DNA from: an uncultured Clostridia bacterium
GTDB taxonomy: Bacteria > Bacillota > Clostridia > Oscillospirales > Acutalibacteraceae
Assembly (NCBI GenBank): GCA_947598155.1
Contig: CANQFC010000005.1
Coordinates: 145,115 to 209,114, forward strand
Direction: 5' to 3'
Length of the DNA: 64,000 nt
Positions 34,543-42,417 of the stretch are shown in pieces; the stretch's first letter is position 1, and the number at the start of each line of letters is the position of its first letter. The translations under genes and the position numbers were made by a program. Below the pieces are notes generated by a model, which saw nothing but the letters and a program-made list of their open reading frames with translations, searched no databases and was not told where the DNA came from.

Positions 34543-35568
34543 ATGGAAATCTCAGCAAGAGCAGCCGATTTGCTCTCAATTCCGAGTGACAATATAATTT
34601 TTGCTGTTATTCTGTTTATTATCGGAATTTTCTTTATAGTTAAGGGCGGAGACGTTTTTGTCGATGCGGCCACTTGGATTGCCGAGGCAACGGGAATCCC
34701 GAAATTTGTTATCGGCGCAACTATTGTTAGCTTTGCGACAACTCTTCCGGAGCTGCTGGTTTCCGCTATCGCGGCAATGCAGGGCAAAAATGATATGGCA
34801 ATAGGCAACGCAATCGGCTCGGTAACGGCAAACGTAGGGCTTATAATGAGTATTTCCATTCTTTGTATGCCCGCTTTGGTTAAGCGAAAAGAGGTTGCGT
34901 TTAAAGGTATCTTAATGATATGCGCTGTCGCGGCTCTTTTTGTATTTACCCAAAATTTGAGCCTCTCGCTTTGGCAGAGCTTTGTTTTAATCGCTATCTT
35001 CGCCGTATTTATGGTTGAAAATATCATTACGGGCAAATCGTCCATAATTGATGAGGACGGCGACGGCAAGCCGGATGTAGAGGGCAAGGTGCTTTTAAAA
35101 AACATTGCTAAGTTTGTAATCGGAGCGGCGGGAATCGTAGTCGGCGCGGATTTACTTGTTGACAACGGCACTGTTATAGCAAAGAGCGTCGGCGTCTCCG
35201 AGGCGATTATCGGCGTAACGATTATAGCGGTCGGCACGTCTCTTCCCGAGCTTGTTACAACCGTCACTGCGATTGTAAAAAAGCAGTCAGAGCTTTCCAT
35301 AGGCAATATTATCGGGGCAAATATAATAGACCTTACAATGATTCTTCCGATTTGCGGATTTATAACGGGCGGCTCGTTGCCTGTCGGTAAGCAGTCCGCG
35401 TATTTTGACATCGCAATTTGTATGCTTGTAATTGTAATAGCGATTATCCCAACAATTATTTTCAAAAAGCTAAGCCGATGGCAGGGCGCTTTAATGATTT
35501 GTATTTACATAGCTTATATTGCGGTGCTTGTCACGAACTCCTCAATGGGGTATCTTCCGTTTGGTTAA
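34543..35568 (+). CDS. Calcium/sodium antiporter (CaCA family, YrbG-like)
   Basis: 341 residues with about ten membrane helices in two inverted halves. Each half has an alpha-repeat: GATIVSFATTLPELL near residue 62 and GVTIIAVGTSLPELVT near 225, with GNAIGSVTANVG and GNIIGANIIDLT following. It exchanges cytosolic Ca2+ for external Na+ or H+. The loop between the halves contains DEDGDGKPD, which looks like a small acidic cation-binding loop. Single gene with its own terminator. Confidence 0.92.
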   Translation: MEISARAADLLSIPSDNIIFAVILFIIGIFFIVKGGDVFVDAATWIAEATGIPKFVIGATIVSFATTLPELLVSAIAAMQGKNDMAIGNAIGSVTANVGLIMSISILCMPALVKRKEVAFKGILMICAVAALFVFTQNLSLSLWQSFVLIAIFAVFMVENIITGKSSIIDEDGDGKPDVEGKVLLKNIAKFVIGAAGIVVGADLLVDNGTVIAKSVGVSEAIIGVTIIAVGTSLPELVTTVTAIVKKQSELSIGNIIGANIIDLTMILPICGFITGGSLPVGKQSAYFDIAICMLVIVIAIIPTIIFKKLSRWQGALMICIYIAYIAVLVTNSSMGYLPFG

Positions 35569-35591
35569 GTTATTTGATTTGAAATGACAGT

Positions 35592-35631
35592 AAAAAACCG
35601 TCGAAGTCAGAACTCTTCGACGGCTTTTTTT
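35592..35631 (+). terminator. Terminator after the antiporter gene
   Basis: CCGTCGAAG, loop, CTTCGACGG followed by CTTTTTTT. Confidence 0.9.
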
Positions 35632-35667
35632 ACGCTTTTTTGCGGCGGTTCAAGCATACATTTTTAA

Positions 35668-35955
35668 TTATTTAAGCGTTTCATTGACAGAATTTGTATG
35701 ATCGTCAGCGATTTTTTCTTCAATTTCCTTTATGCGTTTTTCCAACATCTCAGCGGTTCTTTCAAACCTTACGGTCGCCGCGCAGAATGGGACAACAAAT
35801 ACGGATATAATAAAGGCGGCACCTATCTCAATAAGTATTGGGTCGTTGCTTTCAAAAAGACGCCATCCTCCAAAAAATACGAACAGATATATTATCAAAA
35901 ACGAAGCAATAAAAACCACAGCCCAGAGCAAAAAAAATTTAAGCTTATTTTTCAT
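35668..35955 (-). CDS. Small two-helix membrane protein
   Basis: 95 residues: two hydrophobic segments (about 6-30 and 42-62) and a charged C-terminal helix (RTAEMLEKRIKEIEEKIADD) with coiled-coil heptad spacing. No family recognised. An AGGAGAAT ribosome site precedes the ATG. It is downstream of the acetyltransferase pair by 38 bases on the same strand and may be co-transcribed. Confidence 0.65.
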   Translation of the reverse strand: MKNKLKFFLLWAVVFIASFLIIYLFVFFGGWRLFESNDPILIEIGAAFIISVFVVPFCAATVRFERTAEMLEKRIKEIEEKIADDHTNSVNETLK

Positions 35956-35993
35956 TTGTCATTCTCCTTTTCAATGAATTGTCGAGGTTTTGC

Positions 35994-36614
35994 TTAACAT
36001 TGCAGGTTATCCCAATCAATTTTTCTGTCTTTAAAGTAATATTCTCTGTCACGCTCGCCTATTTCACGCAGTATTTTGCAGGGATTTCCGACCGCTACAA
36101 CATTTGACCGCAAATTTTTCGTCACAACACTGCCTGCGCCTACAACTACGTTGTCGCCTATTGTAATGCCGGGTAAAATTATAGCTCCGGCTCCAATCCA
36201 ACAGTTTTTGCCGATATGTACGGGCGCGTTGTACTGATAAGCTTGCTCGCGCAGCTGCGGCAAAATGGGGTGTCCCGCAGTGGCAATCGTCACATTCGGG
36301 CCAATCATAGTGAAATCGCCCACATAAATATGCGTATCGTCCACGCAGGTCAGATTAAAATTTGCATAAACATTTTTTCCGAAATGGACGTGAGCGCCGC
36401 CGAAATTCGAGTGAAACGGCGGTTCAATATAGCAGTTTTCGCCGATTTCTGCAAACATCTCTTTGAGCAGAGCCTGCCGCTTTTCCGTTTCGGTTGGACG
36501 AGTCATATTGAATTCATAAAGACGGTCAAGGCATTGGGTCTGATGTTCCATAATTTCACTGTCGCCCGGAAGATATAATTCACCGGTGTGCATTCTTTCT
36601 TTCATAGTGCTCAT
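35994..36614 (-). CDS. Sugar O-acetyltransferase (LbH/maltose acetyltransferase type), second of a pair
   Basis: 206 residues of left-handed beta-helix hexapeptide repeats. Typical segments are NCYIEPPFHSNFG, FGKNVYANFN, IGKNCWIGAGAIILPGITIGDN and VVGAGSVVTKN. The N-terminal helical domain starts MKERMHTGELYLPGD, characteristic of the Maa/LacA group, which acetylates sugars with acetyl-CoA. AAGGAGG lies before the ATG. Its start overlaps the upstream paralogue's stop (ATGA). The pair probably arose by duplication. Confidence 0.9.
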   Translation of the reverse strand: MSTMKERMHTGELYLPGDSEIMEHQTQCLDRLYEFNMTRPTETEKRQALLKEMFAEIGENCYIEPPFHSNFGGAHVHFGKNVYANFNLTCVDDTHIYVGDFTMIGPNVTIATAGHPILPQLREQAYQYNAPVHIGKNCWIGAGAIILPGITIGDNVVVGAGSVVTKNLRSNVVAVGNPCKILREIGERDREYYFKDRKIDWDNLQC

Positions 36615-37210
36615 TTGACGCCCTCCTTTAACGGGTAGCTATATTTATCGTTTTCCGTAATGTTTCTCAGTACTCTGCACGGAACGCCGACGGCTACAAC
36701 ATTTGCGGGTATAGATTTTTTAACAACGCTTCCTGCGCCTATAACCGAGTTGTCCCCAATTTCCACTCCCGCCAAAACAGTTGAACCTGCGCCGATCCAC
36801 ACATTGTTGCCTATGCGAATGGGCTTTGCTATTTCAATGCCTGATTTTCGCATTTCGGGGTCGATAGCGTGTTCCGCTGTGGTAAAGCAACAATTCGGCG
36901 CGACAAAGACGTTATTACCGAAAGTTACTTTTGCGCCGTCCGTAATTATCATATTGTGATTGGAATAAAAATTGTCGCCTAATGTGATATTGTAGCCGTA
37001 ATCGCACCAAAAGGGCGGTGTAATAACGGCGTTTTTGCCGATTTTGCCGATAAGCTTTTTCAAAATTTCCGCTTGGGCTTCATAGTCGTTGGGGCACAGT
37101 TGATTATAGCGGTGACACATTTCTTTGGCTTTTCTTATTTCAGCCTCATAGGCCGGATTATAGCAGCCTTGAAAAAAACAGTTGATAGGTATTTCCGGTT
37201 TACTGTTCAT
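36611..37210 (-). CDS. Sugar O-acetyltransferase (LbH/maltose acetyltransferase type), first of a pair
   Basis: 199 residues with the same architecture as the following gene: a short N-terminal helical part (QGCYNPAYEAEIRKAKEMCHRYN), then hexapeptide repeats with CDYGYNITLGDNFYSNHN, IGNNVWIGAGSTVLAGVEIGDN and VIGAGSVVKKS. The likely catalytic His is in FTTAEHAIDPEMR. Sequence similarity to its neighbour is moderate, so they may act on different sugars. This is the last gene before the composition change at about 37.5 kb. Confidence 0.9.
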   Translation of the reverse strand: MNSKPEIPINCFFQGCYNPAYEAEIRKAKEMCHRYNQLCPNDYEAQAEILKKLIGKIGKNAVITPPFWCDYGYNITLGDNFYSNHNMIITDGAKVTFGNNVFVAPNCCFTTAEHAIDPEMRKSGIEIAKPIRIGNNVWIGAGSTVLAGVEIGDNSVIGAGSVVKKSIPANVVAVGVPCRVLRNITENDKYSYPLKEGVK

Positions 37211-37311
37211 AAAAATCCCCCCAAAAAATTTTGTAACTTTATTCTATCAAAAAAAACGCTGAATTACAATAATTTTTCCCGTTAAAAGCGTCAGATACGT
37301 TTTAACCTGTT

Positions 37312-37390
37312 ACGCATTGCACCTCTTGCGGTACCCGAAAAAGCCGTCGGGCGCTCCCGCGCTGTTCCTTGGCTTTTTCGACCGATGCGT
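37312..37390 (+). ncRNA. Candidate structured RNA element
   Basis: A nested inverted repeat: ACGCAT (37312-37317) with ATGCGT (37385-37390), GGT with ACC, and a perfect ten-base CGAAAAAGCC (37336-37345) with GGCTTTTTCG (37371-37380). The loop is GC-rich. A palindrome GCCGCCGGCGGC lies at 37412-37423. No ORF covers it and no family was recognised. Confidence 0.4.
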
Positions 37391-37453
37391 CAACCCCTGC
37401 TCCCTTAATCCGCCGCCGGCGGCAGAAATAGGCGTTGCCAAACGAACTGCGCC

Positions 37454-37470
37454 CGTCGGGCTCATAACCC
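37454..37470 (+). other. tRNA-fMet anticodon-arm remnant or attachment-site-like sequence
   Basis: CGTCGGGCTCATAACCC equals the anticodon arm of initiator tRNA-Met as known in E. coli (and expected in Clostridia). The acceptor, D and T arms are absent. It lies right at the change to AT-rich sequence. The rest of 37211-37745 shows no gene beyond the RNA candidate and the hairpin. Confidence 0.4.
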
Positions 37471-37510
37471 TATGATATTTTGTTTTCGCATTTTTCTTGT
37501 ATCAAAAAAT

Positions 37511-37535
37511 AGCGGCAGTCCATTGGACTGCCGCC
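37511..37535 (-). terminator. Terminator-like hairpin
   Basis: CGGCAGTCC, loop ATT, GGACTGCCG. The T-run (ATTTTTTG) is on the minus strand, so it faces the conserved side. Confidence 0.55.
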
Positions 37536-37745
37536 GTTTGTGTAAAGATGATATAAAATAGATGCTTTTTAAGAAATGTAATGAGGACTTGAACCAATGA
37601 AAATAATCCTATTGAGTCCCGTAAAACAAATTGGTTTTTCAAACAATGTAGTTATTCATAAAAACCCAATAAAGATATTTTAATTTGATTCTAAAAATAG
37701 TATAATTATAGTTGTTAATATTTTAATAAAAGGGAAGATTAAATA

Positions 37746-37898
37746 ATGAATGAGAGTATTTCACATTATTTTATAGACTATATTAAAGACTATATTATAA
37801 TTATTGCATTGACAGCATGTATGTGTTCCATATTTAACTACGCAGTAAGGAAAATATATTTCAAATTGCAAAATTTATATATAAAAAAAATCCGATAA
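37746..37898 (+). CDS. N-terminal part of a membrane protein, separated by a frameshift
   Basis: 50 codons, starting at an ATG with AGGGAAG about 9 bases upstream. One membrane segment is visible (about residues 15-32, DYIIIIALTACMCSIF). The frame stops just after an eight-A tract (37883-37890). With one A fewer the frame would run without a stop into the 346-residue ORF that follows, producing about 405 residues. It is therefore probably the front of the next gene rather than a separate peptide. Confidence 0.5.
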   Translation: MNESISHYFIDYIKDYIIIIALTACMCSIFNYAVRKIYFKLQNLYIKKIR

Positions 37899-37926
37899 TA
37901 AATATAGATTATATGAAAAGCTATTA

Positions 37927-38967
37927 GTGATTAATTATAAGGTTTACAATTGTTTAGAAACATTTTTTTATTTTATTAATCCGATTAAAAGCTATGATGA
38001 ATATTCTAAGAAATATTTCGATATTAAAATATTTTCATATAGTTTTAGAGATACCGTAAAAGCAATAAGTATTTACGGTATAATACTATTTGTAATAAAA
38101 ATTATAACAAAGAATTATAACGGTATATTAAATTTCCTGCATAAACAACATAATATTAACTATATAGAAATTATTCAAACAATATTTATAGAAAACAAAT
38201 GGTACATTTTAGCCTGTTTAAGTGCAGTTTCAATTATTTATGGTATTTATAAAAACAAATTTACTAACAAAATAGTTGAAGAACTTCAAGATAATGAATT
38301 AAAAGAAATAATAGAATTATATAAAAATATCAGTTTAGGATTAATCAATCTTGAAATGTTACTATTAGAAAATATTAAAACGATACTTATATCATATAAA
38401 AAAGATGGAACTTTTGTTTTTTTATATAATTTGATTGAAAACAGAACAAATTTTTGTAAATATGATTATTCAAAAAATATCCTAATTGTTAAAGAAAATC
38501 ATTTTAGATACACAGGACTAGGCGTTGTAAATATTAATTTAAACGATATTAATCAACCGTTAGATAATATTAAAACTGCTTTTGATAACTACTATAAAAA
38601 AAGGCATTTTTATTCTCCGCGTGCTATAAATAAGTATTTTAAAGGTTTAAATCATTTTAATATAGAATTTTTTGCAAAATTCCCACCGCTTTTGATTGAT
38701 GAAAAATATATAAACGAGATGATAAATAGCATTATTAAAGATTGTAATTTCATGATAGAAGACGAAGATATTCCAAGAGAATACATTGTTGATAAATTAA
38801 ATGAAAAAGTTAAAGATAAGAATATTATACTATATAGCACTATTAGAGAATCTATTGAAAAAGTAATACAACTCGATAAATTTAATAAACAATTAAGGAA
38901 GTCTATGTCTTTAAAAAAACATCGCGATAAATTTTCTATTGATAGTCTCATATCAAACATAAAATAA
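37927..38967 (+). CDS. AT-rich membrane protein of unknown function (body of frameshifted gene)
   Basis: 346 codons counted from a GTG that has no ribosome site. The same frame is open from 37885 and encodes SDNKYRLYEKLLV before the GTG, so the true start is likely the ATG at 37746 across the A8 tract. Two membrane segments (about 48-65 and 90-110) are followed by a long soluble region rich in Lys, Asn and Ile. No known domain is recognised. Codon use is strongly AT-biased compared with the genes before 37 kb, marking the start of the accessory region. Confidence 0.6.
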   Translation: MINYKVYNCLETFFYFINPIKSYDEYSKKYFDIKIFSYSFRDTVKAISIYGIILFVIKIITKNYNGILNFLHKQHNINYIEIIQTIFIENKWYILACLSAVSIIYGIYKNKFTNKIVEELQDNELKEIIELYKNISLGLINLEMLLLENIKTILISYKKDGTFVFLYNLIENRTNFCKYDYSKNILIVKENHFRYTGLGVVNINLNDINQPLDNIKTAFDNYYKKRHFYSPRAINKYFKGLNHFNIEFFAKFPPLLIDEKYINEMINSIIKDCNFMIEDEDIPREYIVDKLNEKVKDKNIILYSTIRESIEKVIQLDKFNKQLRKSMSLKKHRDKFSIDSLISNIK

Positions 38968-39063
38968 CAAATTTAATTTCCTACCTTTTGTTCTGTACTA
39001 AAGCTGAGTGATTCTGTTGTTTATATTATTAAAGAATTTAAGGAGCAGAGAACCAATAATAAA

Positions 39064-39108
39064 GCACAAGGGTAGGTTTTTTCTCTCTGCCCTTGTGTTA
39101 ATTTTTTT
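39064..39108 (+). terminator. Terminator after the AT-rich membrane protein gene
   Basis: CACAAGGG (39065-39072), long loop, CCCTTGTG (39090-39097), then a T-run. Confidence 0.6.
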
Positions 39109-39135
39109 CTTTGATAACCACGGTTCCTATATGGT

Positions 39136-39270
39136 TTAAAAATGTACAATGACTTCCAAGCGGTTATTAAAGCGGATAGGAATAATACTGTTACCTAACC
39201 CTCGGCTAACAACCATAGTACCGCTATTTGTAAACAGCCCTGTGTCATACTTGTTGATATTTGGAAACAA
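39136..39270 (-). pseudogene. C-terminal remnant of a calcineurin-like metallophosphoesterase gene
   Basis: The last 44 codons before the stop encode LFPNINKYDTGLFTNSGTMV and then VSRGLGNSIIPIRFNNRLEV. This is the conserved end of YkuE/YaeI-type metallophosphoesterases (GLY..GTTMVVSRGLGNSI.PIRFNNRPE). The catalytic N-terminal domain is missing, and the sequence upstream (39271-39535) keeps an open frame but no recognisable family motif. It is probably a gene whose front was lost or replaced when the island was assembled. Confidence 0.65.
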
Positions 39271-39535
39271 AGTAGATGTTTCATTTATATAAAAAATATT
39301 GAGACTATCCATTCCAATCCTATCGACTCGCAAAATAGCCGTTTGATTCACCGTAAAATGCAACAGTAAAAATTTCTCAAAAAGCAGCAAATCTTGATAT
39401 ACAAGGATTTTTAAAATTATGTATCTTTTGGGGATGGAAACACAATTCTCTATCCAATTTTGATAATCGATAAGTCCATCGTAAAAAGTTAAGAGAAAAA
39501 ATGTGCCAAGGGAACTCACTGCATAACCAATCCTA

Positions 39536-40681
39536 TCAGTCTGTTCTTTCGTTGTGCAAAAAAGATAGTACTTCCATATAGTTATCCAAGTAAGCATCAA
39601 TATTAGTTATTTTATTTACCGAGTAATATAATCGCTTACTATCGGTAAACATAACCATAATATATTTACCAAAATCAAAGAAATCAATGCTTTGACTAGT
39701 CCTTACTTTTTCAACATCTATAGTCGTATTTGTTATTCTTTTAATTTTTTCCAATTCATCATTTGTTTTATTACACAAATCATATAATGCCGCTTTTCTG
39801 CAAACTTCATTGTCATATAATTTTACAGTTAGTACCATCAATGCAGATATTTCACGATAAGCTATAGTTCCTTCTATTCCTGTTCCTTTATCTCTAAAAG
39901 GTTGATATAGAACAGAAAAAGGGAGCGTCATTGCAGTTATAATTACATTCAGTGCCATAAGTTCAATTTCTTCTGTACTAAACTCACTCAAATCTTCCTT
40001 ATGGTTCATAAGTTCCTTTAGTACAAGAGGAAATTCCTGCGCTAATTTCTCAGATGCAAATTTGTCAGCTTCAAATTCAAAGTCACTGTTAATATCATCG
40101 TTTGCTTTCAACAAAGCAAATCTTTTATAATTATCTGAAATATTAGCAATGTGGCCTTTCGTATGATGCCCTATTTCATGAAGAACCAAAAAGCGGAGAG
40201 CCGCCTCAGTTATCATGTAACTTATTATTCTTTCATCCTTATATCCTAAAAGGCTATCGTCATTTCTCACCACCAAAACACCTTCATTGTTTATAAAAAT
40301 CTTTTTAGGTTTAAACTTTTCCATTGGGAAATCACTTTCAAATAATGAGCCGATCATTAAATTAACATTGTGCTCTATTTCTGTAACGCTCCCCATATAT
40401 AGCCCTATTATCGGTATACTCTTTATTGAAGTAGAAATCGCATTTGTACTACTGTCATTTATAAGGATAAATTCTGAATCAGGCAAATATTTTTTGTCGT
40501 TTTCATTTATTCCGAAGGGCAAACTAACATTCGACTCATTTTCATTATACTCATACCCGCGTGCATTCATCTCCGGCATATAAATGTATGGTTCACTTGC
40601 CGTTTGTAATTCTCCGTGTTTTTTAATATAAGCACCTATATCATAAGCTGACAAAGTAATGTTTTCATAAGACAAGTTCAT
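39536..40681 (-). CDS. HExxH zinc metalloprotease, possible defence effector
   Basis: 381 residues. The zinc motif HEIGHHTKGH is at about residues 183-192, and a third ligand is likely in FEFEADKFASEKLA about 35 residues later, as in gluzincin M48-like and Lit-like peptidases. No membrane anchor is clear; a weak hydrophobic patch follows near 245-262. The start is the ATG at 40681 with AAGGTAAC upstream. It overlaps the upstream gene by 17 bases, so the two form one unit under a palindromic promoter. The target is unknown; Lit, a comparable protease, cuts EF-Tu during phage infection. Confidence 0.7.
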   Translation of the reverse strand: MNLSYENITLSAYDIGAYIKKHGELQTASEPYIYMPEMNARGYEYNENESNVSLPFGINENDKKYLPDSEFILINDSSTNAISTSIKSIPIIGLYMGSVTEIEHNVNLMIGSLFESDFPMEKFKPKKIFINNEGVLVVRNDDSLLGYKDERIISYMITEAALRFLVLHEIGHHTKGHIANISDNYKRFALLKANDDINSDFEFEADKFASEKLAQEFPLVLKELMNHKEDLSEFSTEEIELMALNVIITAMTLPFSVLYQPFRDKGTGIEGTIAYREISALMVLTVKLYDNEVCRKAALYDLCNKTNDELEKIKRITNTTIDVEKVRTSQSIDFFDFGKYIMVMFTDSKRLYYSVNKITNIDAYLDNYMEVLSFLHNERTD

Positions 40682-41261
40682 ATTTGTTACCTTTTAATTT
40701 AATTACTTTTTTACTGATCAGCGACTCTACGGCCTTATCAATCATCTCACTGTCTGACCATTTATTGCAATTGCCGTCATCGTTTAAATTGCCGCATTTT
40801 GAATTATTATAAGTGAAACTGCATTTACATGAATTTTTCAGTTCAGTTAAACTAAGAGCTCGTGCTTCCTTCAATTTATATGCAATACATTTTTCCATGT
40901 CAGTTAACTTTACTAAAGAATAATCCACACCGAATATCGCCAATAAAAACGAGGCAATGCCTTGTGACATTGTAATATCGAATATTAGACATATTAAAGC
41001 AAGAGTTGTATATTTTATATTTATATGGTATGTTTGATGAAAAAACATAAAACCAAATACACCTGTATCAGAGCTCTTATCTTCTAATGGATATGAAGTC
41101 TTTTTTATAAAGCACTCATCATCTGATAACAATCCTTCATTATTATGTATTATGCTAACCAGCAAGGCTGCATTTGCTTTATTACAAGCAATATTTTCAA
41201 CCATACTATTCTCAATTTCATCTTCTGTTCCCGTCTTTTCAAAATAATCATTTGTTTTCAT
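40665..41261 (-). CDS. Membrane-associated protein with C-terminal winged-helix-like region
   Basis: 198 residues. A hydrophobic stretch lies in the middle (about 80-110, TTLALICLIFDITMSQGIASFLLAIF is the core, quoted only in part by position). A Cys group CKCSFTYNNSKC follows, then a C-terminal segment (SDSEMIDKAVESLISKKVIKL) that looks like a winged helix. The start is the ATG at 41261, behind AAGGAG; the upstream in-frame ATG at 41282 lies inside the operator. It probably regulates, or is regulated with, the overlapping protease gene. No family name is assigned. Confidence 0.55.
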   Translation of the reverse strand: MKTNDYFEKTGTEDEIENSMVENIACNKANAALLVSIIHNNEGLLSDDECFIKKTSYPLEDKSSDTGVFGFMFFHQTYHINIKYTTLALICLIFDITMSQGIASFLLAIFGVDYSLVKLTDMEKCIAYKLKEARALSLTELKNSCKCSFTYNNSKCGNLNDDGNCNKWSDSEMIDKAVESLISKKVIKLKGNKYELVL

Positions 41262-41281
41262 GACAATTCTCCTTGTAAACA

Positions 41282-41330
41282 ATATAATAGTATTTGTTCT
41301 ATTATATCACAAAAATTAGCTTTTTTTCAA
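41282..41330 (-). promoter_or_regulatory. Promoter and palindromic operator of the winged-helix/protease pair
   Basis: On the minus strand: TTGAAA (41325-41330), 18 bases, TATAAT (41301-41306). A perfect 9-bp inverted repeat ATATAATAG-N8-CTATTATAT (41282-41307) covers the -10 box and the likely transcription start. Confidence 0.65.
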
Positions 41331-41381
41331 CTGAGCGTTAGACCATATAAAGCTTGCTACACTTTGAAAATCAAATCAAAA

Positions 41382-42389
41382 TCATATAATATGAGTTAAA
41401 TCAAATTTCCCCAAATGATTTTTGGATATATAGTCCAATAAATTCATCGCCTTTCTGTCTGTATCGTCCGGAATAATTGTGTTTAGCTCTAAATTCATGC
41501 CTGAAAATCGTAGATATTTGCGCTGTTTTATATTCATTTCAGTAAAAAGTTTACCATCCAAGTATCCAATCTTAAAATAGTCTTCTTCGTTTCCGTATAT
41601 CGATCTATAATTTTTATTTGTATGTTTCTCTCCATCAAAAGCTGCTATTGAGTCTACTAACGGTAAAGTAATTTTATATGGTGTAACCTTTATACGCCAA
41701 TCAAAGAAGGACACATTCGGCACGCAGTCCGGCAAAGGACAATTTGCAAAAAGACTATTCCCCTCCAACTCCATGCTGTTATCTTCCGATGAAAAGAAAT
41801 CTTTATCAGAAAAATTATTGTTTTCAAGAATATCTTTTGGTTCAAACGAATAATAAAAATCAGTGTTAATAAAATGCATTAGTTCGTTTTGCTTGGCAAA
41901 ATCCAATTTTGAGAAATATGTTTTAAATGACAATTTTGTGTTATCTTTTAAGCATAAATTGAATGACAATAAATCAAATTTAAAAAAGAAAACATCCAAA
42001 AAGAAGTGTTTCATATTATCGGAAATAATCTTTGAATTTATCATCTCTGCCTGTTCAATTATTACCCCATGATATTTGGCCTTTTGAATGGCACCCGCAG
42101 TAAACGACTTTGTTGTAGTCGCAATAATAAAGTCCAGACCTAAATCTTCACGCTTTTGAATTAGTTGCTCTATCCACATTACATTTTCAGCATGGCTTCT
42201 GTCTCTGCATTCAATTGCAATTTTTCTATTGAATCCTTTAGAATCCAAATATTCAACCAACACATCAACTTCTCTGTTTTCATTTGCCGCTTTATCAAAA
42301 ACATATGCAGGACATGTTACTGTATATTTTTCATCTAACTCATATAGCCATTCATACGCTAATTCAAAATCTCTACCTTTTCGTGCCAT
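41382..42389 (-). CDS. Mrr-like restriction endonuclease family protein
   Basis: 335 residues. The N-terminal 110 residues form a PD-(D/E)xK-like nuclease core: GRDFELAYEWL, then REVDVLVEY (metal Asp), then IAIECRDRSHAENV, where E-C-R takes the place of the usual E/Q-x-K, and a later helix with IQKAKYHGVIIE. The C-terminal two thirds is not recognised and may be the target-recognition part. It sits between the protease pair and HerA with its own palindromic promoter, and is AT-rich like the rest of the island. Nuclease activity is likely but the Lys to Arg change should be tested. Confidence 0.7.
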   Translation of the reverse strand: MARKGRDFELAYEWLYELDEKYTVTCPAYVFDKAANENREVDVLVEYLDSKGFNRKIAIECRDRSHAENVMWIEQLIQKREDLGLDFIIATTTKSFTAGAIQKAKYHGVIIEQAEMINSKIISDNMKHFFLDVFFFKFDLLSFNLCLKDNTKLSFKTYFSKLDFAKQNELMHFINTDFYYSFEPKDILENNNFSDKDFFSSEDNSMELEGNSLFANCPLPDCVPNVSFFDWRIKVTPYKITLPLVDSIAAFDGEKHTNKNYRSIYGNEEDYFKIGYLDGKLFTEMNIKQRKYLRFSGMNLELNTIIPDDTDRKAMNLLDYISKNHLGKFDLTHII

Positions 42390-42400
42390 TTCAAATCCCC

Positions 42401-42417
42401 CTATAATTTAATTATAG
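42401..42417 (-). promoter_or_regulatory. Operator-like palindrome over the -10 box of the nuclease gene
   Basis: CTATAATT-T-AATTATAG, containing TATAAT on the minus strand (42411-42416) before AGGGGG and the ATG at 42389. The rest of 42418-42647 shows no gene. Confidence 0.5.

Noticed and set aside
34539-35465. 308-codon open frame on the strand opposite the Ca2+/Na+ antiporter gene
   Set aside because: It is the mirror of a clear CaCA gene with alpha-repeat motifs, has low-complexity Ile/Thr/Ser content and no known domain or ribosome site.
37440-37480. Complete tRNA-fMet gene
   Set aside because: Only the anticodon arm matches; no acceptor, D or T arm can be paired around it.
39271-39600. 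Upstream part of the 154-codon frame at 39136-39600 as a real N-terminus
   Set aside because: It overlaps the end of the protease gene, has no ribosome site and shows no family motif; only the last 44 codons look like a known protein.
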